Assembly (NCBI GenBank): GCA_032622095.1
Contig: CP136063.1
Span: 145,937,379-146,001,378, forward strand
Direction of reading: 5' to 3'
DNA from: Siphonodentalium dalli
Taxonomy: Eukaryota > Mollusca > Scaphopoda > Gadilida > Siphonodentaliidae
Length of the DNA stretch: 64,000 bases
Under the pieces are notes generated by a model. It made no database searches. It was not told the origin of the DNA and saw only the letters and a list, made by a program, of their open reading frames with translations. Both the position numbers and the translations under genes were made by a program. Below, piece by piece: positions 44,041-55,864 of the stretch. Numbering within the stretch: position 1 is the stretch's first letter; each line of letters starts with the position of its first letter.

Positions 44041-45900
44041 CGAACATTGTTTGTTGGTCTAGAAATACAAGCACTATAACATTTCACTCAATCATATTTT
44101 AGATTGACTAGGGTTCTCTGATTTTTTAATAGAAGATATAAAAAAGCAAAGAATCCTACAGTTACAAATATTATTCCTTTGGTGACTAAATGTTCTGTAA
44201 TGAGCAGCGACTTGAATCCTATTGATTCATTTGTAGGAATGCTCAGCTATTAAATTCAACATGCAGTAACAGATTGTTGGAATTATTAGCTAAACATTCA
44301 TACAAACGAATCATTAGAAATCAGTGTTATGTGTGTCTGAACCTGGCTATTATAAGGCACATTATTATTTCTCGCGGATAACGTGTCAAGTGAGCAGGGA
44401 CGTGGACTGGAGGGTCTCCAACGTTGCGGCGTCCATCTTGGAATTTCCAACCGCACCATCCCCTTGAAACAGACCAAAGAGATGATTTATTTTGCAAAAG
44501 ATCATACATTATTTAATACAATGCATAATAAATAAATGGAATTAGATTCTTTGTCCATTAAAACCAGTTTCTTGCCAATTGGGTGGGGGGGGGGGGGGGG
44601 GGTAAATGTGATATAGAAAACTATATCACACCTGCTCCCTAATTCCTGTCCACCCGTCATGAGTTTTGGATCAACTCTAATGAAGAGGTGTCCATTTGTA
44701 TATGTCAAATATGGTTGATTACATGTTTAAATTGTAGGAAAGTATGCAAATGTTGGTCTAAAAACGACAAATTCCCCACTATCATAGTGTTGTCAAATCA
44801 AACTAAGAGAACAATTTCAACATATTGTTGGCGTTAAATTTCAAACCAATCTATTGTAAGATAAGAAATTTGTAACTGTTGACCATTTTGACCAAAGTTG
44901 GGGATAGACACCAATTAAGCACCCCCTCCCCAAGTCCCCCCCCCCCCACCACCACAATAACGTCATAACCTATCAATGATTCAGTTGAACGTGATTTCAT
45001 AAGTTATATTCATGTCTGGGCGACAAACATGTGTAAATGTCCCTCAGGCGGACTTCAGAGGAGGAAATATGATGGCGCTGGAATTGAAATATTGTCACAC
45101 CTGGATCTTTCAATAATGCCCAGATTAAGTAAATGAATATAACATCTCATATTCTCCTGAGACTAGATTTGTATTACCATTGGTCATTTATATAGGCGGG
45201 CATGATTATGATACTATACTCATCGGGACTTTCAATATTTTATTTCTGCCTATTAATGTCACTTAATCTCCCGTATTAGGTATTTATTGTGTTATTTCTT
45301 AATATACCTGTTCTATTATGCAAATTACATAAGCTACAGTCATTATCTGGTTTAAAATGTCAGATACACAAGACGATTTTCGGACCAAAGTGCAGAAATC
45401 GTTCGAATAAATCTCATGTACAGAACCGTCACAGCCATGATTGGTTTGCAATAGAACCGTAACACGCACCCGTGTTGATTACGAGGTCACAGCTCCCAAT
45501 TATCAACCCCTATCGGGATACTTTCTCAGCTATTTTACAAAAGAATAACACGGGTATACTTTATAGTCAGTGTTTGTCTTCAGAATGCGTTTCATATTTT
45601 ATACGCCACGAAAAACAAAGAAATTGCGTCCACGTGGCTTGATTTTCAGTGATAACATGTTGATATTTACGCGTTAACTCGCTAATACCGAGTTAATTGT
45701 GGTCTGGAGTTCAGGTTTCGATAACACGGCACTTCTACAGCCTCTGTTCATTCAGGAAAGTATAATATATTCAAGATATCTATAATTATGCGTGATTTTG
45801 TCACAAAAATGATTATTTTCAATCATCAGGAACCGTAACAAATCAGGCAAGAATCATCACAATACCGGCAATAGAATGACTTCCGATGTAACACTTCCCA
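44041..45900. other. No gene recognised
   Basis: Contains a G run at about 44583-44602 and a C run near 44937-44947. No exon or element boundary is supported. Confidence 0.5.
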
Positions 45901-47350
45901 CACAGTTAGTCTGGTCGATAAACTAAAATTTTAGGGTCAACCTAGAAAAAAATTGGACTAAGTTGGTTTCTATACCATTTTGAAGAGGAATATATCCTCT
46001 ATAACATATCCAAAATCCGCTAAAATCCGCTTTGAGCATTTTCTGTAATACAAGATGGCGTCCATGATGGCAGTTGGTATACATGTAGAAAAATCCTGAA
46101 TTTCGGTGATAGGTGCGCCAACAAATACCAAATTAGTAATAAAATTAAATTTACACAAACAATGATTAGTCGTAAACCATGTCGGTAGAATGTCTGTCCA
46201 ATATGGCCGCCAAAATGGACAAAATCGAATGAAATTTACAATTTGCGGAAAATTGAATAGCTGGTCATACAAGAACGAACATGCCCTCGAATTATACGAG
46301 GAAGAATGATTTCAAAATATAAGGGGAGCTATTAATACTAGTATGTAAGATTTCTCTCTAATGTATCTCGCGAGAGAGCAACCAAAAGCCAGGTCTCATA
46401 CAACGATTAAATGTGGACTTTTTGGGCGCCAAGAAATAGAAGAATAACACAGTTTTATCTGTACTGTTTATCTTAAATCGTGTAATATATGTGTATTAAA
46501 ACAGTTAAATGTGATCTAATAGGGATGTATTCATTGTGTGACCTTTTTAGAAGCAGAAATATATGTAATGAAAACATTCTCACGAATGTGACCGATAATC
46601 ATTTATTTTTCAATCTACAACACACAATCTGTCAAAATTCGCTACTATAGAACAGTATGAGAGCTATTCATATGGAACTAGGTAAAACGTGTAGATCCTA
46701 TTGTCCGTGTCTTAAAATAGTAGTCATAGTTGCCTCCAGCCAAGTGATTAAACACGAATATTTCACTTTTATCACAAATACATGGTGGTATACCATGAAC
46801 GCAATTTATCAAAATACAAAGGATTACAATAGACTATCTTCAGTAAATTCTCAACATAACCAGATTTGCCTACATACTCTGTGGTAGAGACTGTCTTTAT
46901 ACCTGGAAACTATGTGCACATAAATGCACCAAGGCCACATATACGCGAAACCTACGACCTTTTCTGCAACCGCATCGCCGCGTTTACCCATTCTCCCTAA
47001 TGTTACACATATCTGCTGCATACAAAACCATAAATAGCAACATTGAGTGAATGGTAAACGCAGAACTAATAACTGTAAATGCTGATGACCTGATATTTAG
47101 CGCAAATATGTGGGTGGCAATGGTAACATAATTTCAAACAACAAGATAGTGACAACTAATAGTGTGCATTGCGTGGTACATATTCCTGTTGTAAAGTGCC
47201 GATTGAAGTAATTTGAACAGAATTGTCTACTAAGAAACCGGTTTGAGAGCACCATGGAAATTAGTACTAAATAAAATGTACCATGTACAGTCTCTTCGAT
47301 CTAGTGAGATAGGGTACTATTATGTTGAAGAGATAAGTGTTTCTTTACAG

Positions 47351-47440
47351 TATACTCAGCATTACGACATACGTGTATGGTTTATTGTCACGGAGAGTGT
47401 TGGAAATTCCGGAAATATAACTAGTATTTACACAGATAAG
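47351..47440 (+). CDS. Candidate exon, extracellular part of an unknown membrane protein
   Basis: Thirty codons, phase 0, between a good acceptor (TTTCTTTACAG) and the donor GATAAG|GTGGGC. It reads YTQHYDIRVWFIVTESVGNS and ends ITSIYTDK, with an N-G-N-I-T-type stretch giving a possible glycosylation site. In phase with the candidate exon at 47732. I do not recognise the family. The surrounding open frame (47243-47515) is an alternative unspliced reading. Confidence 0.35.
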
Positions 47441-47731
47441 GTGGGCACTTCAGTTTCTGCGTTACATTCAATAATTAATCATCATTCCAAAACGAAACTA
47501 CCACGCACTGTGTGACGAAATATTACTTCGTGTGTTGCATGCCCGAAATACCTGTTTTTGGTCCGACTGTTGGATGTATTCTAATAAGAAATCCCGAACG
47601 TAAATCATTGGGTTAACGTGCGTAGCAGTGATCGATAAATCATTCAGATAGATCTGTTTTAATTATATGTGTACCTTTAAAGATATATAACAACATTCTT
47701 GAAAATTACAAATGTGTATTTTCGCTTATAG

Positions 47732-47965
47732 GAGGTTATCCAATATGTTGCTTTCGTCGTAGCATGGATTGTAGTTGCGGCCATTTTGACAGCCGCGATT
47801 GCATTGTTTTCTGTCCTTGTTACTCTATTCGCCCCTATACTCTTTTACACAAACTGGTATATATCGGATGCAGGATTAATGCGTTCTGGTGTCGCCGATG
47901 AGGGATATTGTAGAAAAACGTACTTCACAAGGTCGAAAAATGAGCATTTTTTTAAATCTCTGTAA
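47732..47965 (+). CDS. Candidate exon, transmembrane segment of an unknown protein
   Basis: After CTTATAG at 47731 an open phase-0 frame begins EVIQYVAFVVAWIVVAAIL and continues TAAIALFSVLVTLFAPILFY, a long strongly hydrophobic run. It is followed by TNWYISDAGLMRSGVADEG and a polar tail to a stop at 47963-47965. The last codons run into the right inverted repeat, so the true exon end may be earlier. It could be a captured host-gene fragment or a real gene. No family is recognised. Confidence 0.4.
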   Translation, partial: EVIQYVAFVVAWIVVAAILTAAIALFSVLVTLFAPILFYTNWYISDAGLMRSGVADEGYCRKTYFTRSKNEHFFKSL

Positions 47966-48090
47966 AAAAATTAGCTCAAAGCGGATTTTGGATATGTTGT
48001 AGAGGATATATTCCTCTTCAAAATGGAATACAAACCAACTTAGTCCAAAGTTTTTCTAGGTCAAACCTTTTATCGACCAGACTAAGTGTG

Positions 48091-48286
48091 ATATACGCCA
48101 TCATGTGTAATGAAAGCGCTTTTTGTCGCAATGTTTTGTCAAGATTAATCTGGTGATAGACAGCGAACATGTCTAGACAGGAGAAAATAGATGATTTTGA
48201 TTGGCCGAGAGTATCAATAACATCTTCAAAATGTGGCAAAGGATGTGTGATTGGTTTTGTACGTGCCTTGATTCTGCAATAATCTA
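48091..48286 (-). pseudogene. Ty3/Gypsy reverse transcriptase fragment
   Basis: The minus strand reads VDYCRIKARTKPITHPLPHF and then FSCLDMFAVYHQINLD, clear Gypsy RT blocks including the first catalytic aspartate in CLDM. It breaks frame near the RQKA block and ends at the inverted repeat of 45901-48090. The upstream end is cut by the CAGAGTCG element at 48287. It is a different family from the Gypsy copies at 51795-56389. Confidence 0.85.
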
Positions 48287-50010
48287 CAGAGTCGTTATTT
48301 CGTGGGCCCGGGAATTCGGATTCAGAATCCGAAACCGATTACGGGGGCGGGGCTAATTCCCGATTCTAGGTCAGATTTTGAAATCCACGTGGTCTTCGAT
48401 GCTATGTTTAATGTTCTCCCAGCGTCAAATATGGCTCATGTATTTGACACAAGTATCATTTGTATCTTATATTTATAAAGTTCATGTTTGTTGTGAAAGT
48501 CATGCTTTGCTTCTATGTGTATATACATGGCACTTAATTAGCTGCCAATCCAACTTAATCGCATCTTTTTTTCAAGTTAAGGTGTGTTTATTGTTGAGGG
48601 CAAGCATTTATAACAGCTCTAGGACTCCTGAATCAAATTCCGAAGATGTTGTGGAGAACACACGAAAGTTGTCAGTTGTACAGGGACGTGGCGACAGGGG
48701 TTGGTTGGGGTGTCTCGGGGGGGGGGGGGGAGCAACAGTCATTCATACGTGAGGCAAATCAGGATTCTGTTGACTAACTGTTCCAAATAATGATACGTAC
48801 AAACCAGCAAACGCAACAAACAAACCCGATTTTAAATAAATACATATACAAACTTATGACTAACTCGGGGAGGGGGTGACCGGTGATATGTATATATGTT
48901 CAACTTGTTTTTTAGTCATGTTGCTTTACCATTACTAATTATTTATTTTTCAGTGTAATAACATATGGGAGAGGGGGTACCGTAAAGTGAGTCAGCACTT
49001 GTCCTCCAATCTCGTTGTATGTATAAACAGATGTATGTGTTATATATCATGTGTTATCTAAATTTGACAAATATTTTAAAATGAATGTGTCTAAAATAAA
49101 CTTTGGTACATTTCCAGCAGTTCGAAATGTCATGCATGGCACAACATTAGTTGGACATTAATTTGACACCATATATAGGTTGGAATTGTTCTCATTGTTT
49201 GATTTTTTTCAACCAGTAAAAGTTTGTTATTTTCCAATCTTAGGGTATGTCAAGTTGGATATTTCCAAGGGGGTGAGAATGGAATTCTGCGAACCTGTGA
49301 GATTGATGTTTGGTTCAAGGGCGGGGGTGCAGTTGGTCGGAAATTTGAGGAAACCTCTAGCCACGACCCTAGAACTTGTACGTGTGGGTACTTAATCAAT
49401 AAATTGACTGACATTTGCACTATATAGTCCTGGGATCCAAGAATAAGCTTTACAGTTGTGTTTGTGCGATTGGGAGATGAGTTCACGTGCGATCACAAGA
49501 CCACAATATTAGCTTCATGGGCAAAGCTTTATTTTCCAACTAATGTACAGCACGTTGGCCAAAAATGTCTGTGTTTCTTCCTTATACAGAGACTATTGTG
49601 TAAAATGACTGCATTTAACGAAACAACATATTTTAAATATGAAATTGCTATACGAATAGATAGTACATACGTATATCTGATAATCCATCGATATAAAATA
49701 ATCCTACTATTTCTTGAATAAGAAGGAACATATAATAACGAACAAAGCAGAAGACATATCCACGCAGGTTCACGTTAATTCGGTCAATGGTGACGTATCC
49801 GCCGAATTTGAAATGGACATGCGTTCGGGCGGTATTTTATGGGTGGAATTATGACATGAACATGATATGATGAAAGTGACAATGAAATTGACATTGCTTT
49901 GCCTCAAGTTCGCGTTCAATCGAAGTGCTCCCCCAGCGTTATTATCAATAACATTAGTATTTGGCTAATTTCAGTAATATTCTTCCCGTTTACACTCGAT
50001 GACACAAATT
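48287..50010. mobile_element. Truncated, inverted copy of the CAGAGTCG element
   Basis: Begins CAGAGTCGTTATTTCGTGGG at 48287 and follows the reverse order of 42502-43883. Shared blocks include ATTACGGGGGCGGGGCTAAT, GATATTTCCAAGGGGGTGAG, TCACGTGCGATCACA-type sequence, GCAAAGCTTTATTTTCCAAC, TCCGCCGAATTTGAAATGGA and GGCTAATTTCAGTAATATTC. It stops near the CACAAATTTGT at 50004-50014 without the far terminus. It contains about 340 bp not found in the other copy and splits a Gypsy pol fragment. Confidence 0.8.
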
Positions 50011-50408
50011 TGTATCCGATATTTCGAGAAGCTCTCCATATTCGTCATGTCTAAATTTAGCAATAATAGTTTTACTGTTGAAAGTGATTGGAGAATTAGA
50101 AGCATTTAATACTTTTGTGACTGCTTTATTATGATAGACATCAACCAATGATGTAGCACTCAGAAATTGGTAGTTTGTGAGTAACTCAGTATTCGGTTCG
50201 ACGATACACAATGTGGATATGATTTTGGTTTTGAGATTGACCTACATGTACAGGAATTATATTTTCGGATCTTGGTGGCAAGACCATCATATACAGCTGA
50301 AAGGTCAATGTTTGCTTTGTTATCTATACATGATTTATTCGGTATAGAAACTACAAAACGCAATCGGAAAGCCCTCCTGTTGTGATTAAAGTCCCATTCC
50401 GACAGCAT
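50011..50408 (-). pseudogene. Ty3/Gypsy pol fragment between protease and RT
   Basis: Two overlapping minus frames. One (50211 downward) reads CIVEPNTELLTNYQFLSATS and VTKVLNASNSPITFNSKTI, the family linker that follows the Gypsy protease (VEP...VLN.S..P.T...KT). The other (50408 downward) covers sequence upstream. The RT fragment at 48091-48286 is its continuation, separated by the inserted element. Some RT sequence between them is missing. Confidence 0.75.
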
Positions 50409-51794
50409 AATAAATAAGCCGAAAAATTAATAAATAATACTACCACTGATATTCGGAAATTTCCGTGGCTAAACTATGGATGACTTAATTGTAGGCGAGC
50501 AAATTAAAAACACAGATTCGGAGCCGGAGTTTATGCCGACTACGATTACTAAATGCGGAATCGGTTTGAGCGCGCGCGGTGTACATATATACGTTAAATC
50601 GCTATGCGATGAGTTAGTTCAGTAAACTATGTTAGTCATTATCGTATAGCAGACCATATATTGATATTAATAAAGTAAATACAGTAATGCCCAAAGTAAT
50701 TGACCACTTAACTGTAGTAGAGCATATGATAGTCGTTTTTGCAGCCATTAATAACATGCCGTCGCGTGTTTGGTTTATTGAATCGATGTTATTATAGTGC
50801 TAAATCTGATAGTCACGCAGTGTCACCGGCAAAATTGTTTGTACTATAAAATGGGACCAAAAGTGAGTGGCCGTGGCAGCAGAAGATCGCACCAACTTTG
50901 TCACAAGAAGCTCCCAAATTTGATAAAAACACTTGGTGGAATAATGTTAACTATATATCAGGTGTCTCGGTTGTTGTTTTTTGTAAGTTATTTCCAAATT
51001 CTCAATCATTCATATATTCGAATGCCACCATGCCACATAGAGATACCATATATAATACATCCAAAAAGACAACACAGTTTGTAATTTAGAACGCTCTTTA
51101 TTGTCTACCACTTTTGGAATGCGCAAGCATGGACGCTCTTTATATTTAAATGTCACAATACCACATACAAAATCATCCATGATACCTCGAAAAAGATCAC
51201 GTTTATAATTGAGAACGCTCTTTGTTGTCTATCGCGTTTGGCGATGAAAAGCATGGGCCCTCGTTATTAGCTAAGGCATTCATTTGATTTGTTTGCAGAC
51301 GATACAACAATTAAAAACTTCCTCTCTTGAAAGTCAATATATGCCATCAAAACGTAAAATAAAACGAAAATAAAACGAAAAAAAAAGAAAGAAAGAAAAA
51401 CGAACAAGCACAAACAGAAAAACAATGCCCGGCTAGCCTTTAATTTAGAAAAAAAAATGCCAAAGTGCCTAAATAATGATTATTGCAGTCTCTTCACTCT
51501 GTTGTGTATTCGAGTTAATTCTTTTGTTTACCCACTATCTGATCGTATCTTGACTGGAATGATTTAAGCAAGCTGTCCGCAGTCGTGCACTTCTCCACAC
51601 AGAAGAAACAGAGAGGAACATATTATGACGAATATAAGCCATCACGATACATGTACTAGTATATTAACCAAGAACTTTTAAATCACAACCATTTGTGTTT
51701 AATTTGACTCACATAGCGCACAACGGTATGGCACTATTCCAGTGGTATGAATTAGCTTCCGAAATTTGTACCACACAACGAAGAAGCTATAGAA
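50409..51794. other. No gene recognised
   Basis: AT-rich. Overlapping plus frames at 50797-51089 lack known motifs. No 5' LTR matching the candidate 3' LTR at 56467 was found here. Confidence 0.5.
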
Positions 51795-52148
51795 GGTCCA
51801 ACTTGAATTCTTTCAGAAACAGTTCACTTTCGTTTCGCACTATATTCCGCTCATTTCATTCAGGCATAAATTAATCTCATTTCAGTTCACTTTTATAGCT
51901 TCAAATTACACTTTAGCCATCATTATTCCTTATATAATCCAACAATTTAGCAAATCCGGTTCATATGCAATTCGTCAGTTAAAATTTTTTCCAATTGAAC
52001 CAGCTCTTACATGCAACATGACAACTGAAAAAATTGAAGAAAAGATACATGTAAGTTCTCTGCCGCCTAGCTTCCCAACACAATTTCAGCGGGATTACGG
52101 AGAGCTGTTTTCATCGGAACCGTCACATATAAACAATTCTGCCATTCT

Positions 52149-52412
52149 GTGAAGTTACAGGATGGTGCTAAACCAGTGCAACAAAAGCTCAGACCATTAC
52201 CATTGTCAGTGCGAGAACAAGTTTCGGAGGTTCTGTGCGCTAAAGAGGAAGCTGGAATAATAGAACGTGTTGACGCTTCTGAGTGGATTTCTCCATTAGT
52301 GGTTACCTGGCGTAAATCAGGTTCTTATGGGGTCGTGCAATCGAACTTCGTACGGATCACCAAAGCCTCTGAACACTTCTTTCAACATCAGGTTCAGGAA
52401 GACAACCTATGA
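52149..52412 (+). pseudogene. Gypsy pol fragment fused across a deletion
   Basis: Reads KLQDGAKPVQQKLRPLPLSV through IERVDASEWISPLVVTWRKS, the N-terminal RT approach of Gypsy elements. It then passes the deletion junction into an unrelated frame from the RNase H region. No catalytic RT motif remains. The upstream part ...FSSEPSHINNSAIL ends in a stop shared with copy 2. Confidence 0.85.
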
Positions 52413-52506
52413 GAATAGCGCGATGGGCAGCCAGGTTGATGAACTATAATATGTTGTCAAATACTGTAAAGGCTCCGAAAACAAAGTCGCAGATGGGCTG
52501 AGTCGA

Positions 52507-52791
52507 GTGCCGCTTGCTACTACAAATGGATTTGATGTTGAAGATGAGGTTATTTGTAGTCTCATAGAATCTGAGAATGATTTTATTTCCAAGCACAAAT
52601 TGATTCATTCATCAGATAACGATGACACCATTCAAATAGTTATTTCTTACATGCAAACACAATGGCCAAATAAGAAAACGATAAGCACTGCAGAATTACC
52701 TTTCTATCATGTGCGTGAGGAACTTTCAGTTGTAGAAAATTTGCTGATAAGGAATTGTTGCACCAATAGACCTTCAATTCAAAATTGTTAA
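52507..52791 (+). pseudogene. Gypsy pol connector before integrase (copy 1)
   Basis: Reads ATTNGFDVEDEVICSLIESE and continues to a stop at 52791. It is the post-RNase H linker. The following sequence (HECHQGIVRTKQRLRLLYWW near 52800-52860) is the integrase zinc-binding region in other frames. Confidence 0.75.
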
Positions 52792-52983
52792 TATTGCTCA
52801 TGAATGCCACCAGGGTATTGTTCGTACAAAGCAGAGATTGAGATTATTATACTGGTGGCCAGCTATGGATAAGTTGGTAGATAATGTGATCAGAGCTGTG
52901 GGTACAACACAGATCCACCCTTAACACCTGTTGAACTACCCAATAGAGCTTGGCAAAAGGTTGCCATATATGTAGTTGGTCCT

Positions 52984-53295
52984 ATGGAGAAAGTGCCTCG
53001 GTCAAGTCGTTATGCTATTACACTCATTGATTATTACAGTAAATGGTCTGAGGTTGCATTATGTTCAACTGTTACTTCTCAAACAGTAATTGAGTTTCTT
53101 CAAACATTGTTTAGTCGTGAATGTTTCATTCAGGAAATTGTTACAGAAAATGGGTCTGTTTTCACTTCATTTGAGTTTGAACAATTTCTTAAGAACAGAA
53201 ACATTAAACATATCAGATCTTCAAATTATCATGCACAAAGCAATGGTGCTATTGAGCGGTTCAACAGGGTTTTTAAAGATTTAAAACTGCATTAA
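52984..53295 (+). pseudogene. Gypsy integrase core fragment (copy 1)
   Basis: Starts MEKVPRSSRYAITLIDYYSK with the first catalytic Asp in TLIDYYSKW. The second block reads VTENGSVFTSFEF, where TDNG is usual, so the catalytic Asp is Glu. The third block is HAQSNGAIERFNR with its Glu intact. It stops after KLH. Identical in sequence to the copy at 55471-55782. Confidence 0.9.
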
Positions 53296-53716
53296 TTGAA
53301 GGCAAACCATTCAAAACATCACTTTCTTATGTATATATCATAGTACACCACATGCAACAACCGGTCCAACTTGAATTCTTTCAGAAACAGTTCACTTTCG
53401 TTTCGCACTATATTCCGCTCATTTCATTCAGGCATAAATTAATCTCATTTCAGTTCACTTTTATAGCTTCAAATTACACTTTAGCCATCATTATTCCTTA
53501 TATAATCCAACAATTTAGCAAATCCGGTTCATATGCAATTCGTCAGTTAAAATTTTTTCCAATTGAACCAGCTCTTACATGCAACATGACAACTGAAAAA
53601 ATTGAAGAAAAGATACATGTAAGTTCTCTGCCGCCTAGCTTCCTAACACAATTTCAGCGGGATTATGGAGAGCTGTTTTCATCGGAACCGTCACATATAA
53701 ACAATTCTGCCATTCT

Positions 53717-54061
53717 GTGAAGTTACAGGATGGTGCTAAACCAGTGCAACAAAAGCTCAGACCATTACCATTGTCAGTGCGAGAACAAGTTTCGGAGGTT
53801 CTGTGCGCTAAAGAGGAAGCTGGAATAATAGAACGTGTTGACGCTTCTGAGTGGATTTCTCCATTAGTGGTTACCTGGCGTAAATCAGGTAAAATCCGTG
53901 TCTGTGTCGACCTTCGCGAAGTCAACAAAAACATCATAATTCACCAACACCCCATTGGAAACATTGATGAAATTCTACAGGAAATGCACGGGGCACGTTT
54001 CTTTACTCGGTTGGACATGCGTTTAATCATTTGGACTTGCATCCAGACAGTCGCTATCTAG
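53717..54061 (+). pseudogene. Gypsy reverse transcriptase, N-terminal half (copy 2)
   Basis: KLQDGAKPVQQKLRPLPLSV, then RKSGKIRVCVDLREVNKNII and ARFFTRLDM, giving the first catalytic Asp. A frameshift right after LDM diverts the frame. The expected HLDLHPDSRYL block is found in another frame at 54017-54060. It is followed by further breaks before DGLFRFSRACFGLASIPAAF. Confidence 0.88.
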
Positions 54062-54151
54062 TATCTAACGACATTTATCAGCCATGATGGACTCTTTCGC
54101 TTCAGTAGAGCATGCTTTGGTTTAGCTAGTATTCCAGCTGCGTTCTCTCGC

Positions 54152-54634
54152 ATGATGTCAATTATTCTTCGTGACCTCAGTGGTTTCGTGTGGTACATGG
54201 ACGATCTAGTGGCCTATGGTAGGAACCAAGTGGATCATGATCAAAATTTGAAAGCTCTTCTCGCGAAGCTCCTTGAGTACAACATCAAGTTGAATGACAA
54301 ATGTGAATACAACGTTACCTCATTGAAATTTCTCGGGCATGTTATTTCGGAAGCTGGTATTTTCCCTGATCCAGCACATGTGGAAGCCATACTGCATACA
54401 GATCCACCAAAGGACACTACGTCATTACAGTCTTTCCTAGGACTTGCGGGTTATTACTCTAAGTTTCTCTATGACTATGCATCCAGAGTAGAGAATCTTC
54501 GGAAACTTCTCCGAAAAGATGTTCCATACATCTGGTCACAGGAACAACAAAGCAGTTTTGATGACATTCGTAATGCGATAAAGAAAACTGTGATGGATTG
54601 TCAATGTTCGACCCCAGCTTGTCAACAACAGTAA
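54152..54634 (+). pseudogene. Gypsy RT palm/thumb with YMDD (copy 2)
   Basis: MMSIILRDLSGFVWYMDDLV carries the catalytic YMDD (YLDD or YMDD is usual in Gypsy). Then CEYNVTSLKFLGHVISEAGI and LQSFLGLAGYYSKFLYDYAS, the classical RT-to-RNase H transition. It ends at a stop after a frame change. Confidence 0.9.
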
Positions 54635-54936
54635 CAGCTGATGCATCAGGATATGCTTTGGGTGCTGTATTGACCCAAATACGTTATGGAAAAGAGTACA
54701 CAGTTGCTTTCGCATCCCGATCGTTAACGGTAAACGAGCGGAAATATTCAGTCGGGAAAAAGGAAGCATTAGTTGTGTATGCCATGGGCATGCGAACGAT
54801 GGCATACATTCTTATGAGGTCGTGCAATCGAACTTCGTACGGATCACCAAAGCCTCTGAACACTTCTTTCAACATCAGGTTCAGGAAGACAACCTATGAG
54901 AATAGCGCGATGGGCAGCCAGGTTGATGAACTATAA
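54598..54936 (+). pseudogene. Gypsy RNase H fragment (copy 2)
   Basis: TTVTADASGYALGAVLTQIR contains the first RNase H catalytic Asp (TADASG). FASRSLTVNERKYSVGKKEA contains the Glu region usual for Gypsy RNase H. After YAMGMRTMAY the sequence changes frame. Near its 3' side it becomes the segment retained in copy 1. Confidence 0.88.
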
Positions 54937-54993
54937 TATGTTGTCAAATACTGTAAAGGCTCCGAAAACAAAGTCGCAGATGGGCTGAGTCGA

Positions 54994-55278
54994 GTGCCGC
55001 TTGCTACTACAAATGGATTTGATGTTGAAGATGAGGTTATTTGTAGTCTCATAGAATCTGAGAATGATTTTATTTCCAAGCACAAATTGATTCATTCATC
55101 AGATAACGATGACACCATTCAAATAGTTATTTCTTACATGCAAACACAATGGCCAAATAAGAAAACGATAAGCACTGCAGAATTACCTTTCTATCATGTG
55201 CGTGAGGAACTTTCAGTTGTAGAAAATTTGCTGATAAGGAATTATTGTACCAGTAGACCTTCAATTCAAAATTGTTAA
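54994..55278 (+). pseudogene. Gypsy connector before integrase (copy 2)
   Basis: Same as 52507-52791 apart from a few substitutions near its end (NYCTSR versus NCCTNR). It shares the same stop. Confidence 0.75.
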
Positions 55279-55470
55279 TATTGCTCATGAATGCCACCAG
55301 GGTATTGTTCGTACAAAGCAGAGATTGAGATTATTATACTGGTGGCCAGCTATGGATAAGTTGGTAGATAATGTGATCAGAGCTGTGGGTACAACACAGA
55401 TCCACCCTTAACACCTGTTGAACTACCCAATAGAGCTTGGCAAAAGGTTGCCATATATGTAGTTGGTCCT

Positions 55471-55782
55471 ATGGAGAAAGTGCCTCGGTCAAGTCGTTAT
55501 GCTATTACACTCATTGATTATTACAGTAAATGGTCTGAGGTTGCATTATGTTCAACTGTTACTTCTCAAACAGTAATTGAGTTTCTTCAAACATTGTTTA
55601 GCCGTGAATGTTTCATTCAGGAAATTGTTACAGAAAATGGGTCTGTTTTCACTTCATTTGAGTTTGAACAATTTCTTAAGAACAGAAACATTAAACATAT
55701 CAGATCTTCAAATTATCATGCACAAAGCAATGGTGCTATTGAGCGGTTCAACAGGGTTTTTAAAGATTTAAAACTGCATTAA
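55471..55782 (+). pseudogene. Gypsy integrase core fragment (copy 2)
   Basis: Same protein as 52984-53295, including the VTENG block with Glu in place of the usual Asp and the intact GAIERFNR block. Ends at the same stop after KLH. The remaining C-terminal integrase region follows at 55865-56389 in another frame. Confidence 0.9.
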
Positions 55783-55864
55783 TTGAAGGCAAACCATTCA
55801 AAATATCACTTTCTTATGTATATATCGTAGTACACCACATGCAACAACCGGTCAATCACCTTCA

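Larger units (their letters stand above)
45901..48090. mobile_element. 2.2-kb element with ~140-bp terminal inverted repeats
   Basis: Left CACAGTTAGTCTGGTCGATA pairs with the right end, whose complement starts CACACTTAGTCTGGTCGATA. Pairing continues through CCTAGAAAAA, GGACTAAGTTGGTTT, ATTTTGAAGAGGAATATATC and AAAATCCGCTTTGAGC. No target duplication was seen. The interior holds candidate exons of a membrane protein (47351-47965). The right end abuts a Gypsy RT fragment. Confidence 0.75.
51795..53362 (+). mobile_element. Gypsy element, tandem copy 1 with 0.9-kb internal deletion
   Basis: Nearly identical to 53363-55849 but lacking 919 bp that encode most of RT and RNase H. The deletion joins CGTAAATCAG at 52320 to TTCTTATGGGGTCGTGCAAT. 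Copy 1 runs directly into copy 2 at CCGGTC (53361-53366). Copies share premature stops and differ by only a few substitutions, for example AATTGTTGC versus AATTATTGT. Confidence 0.92.

Noticed and set aside
42502-50010. Single giant palindrome
   Set aside because: Arms have unequal lengths and different flanking coding remnants, so two separate insertions of one family explain it better.
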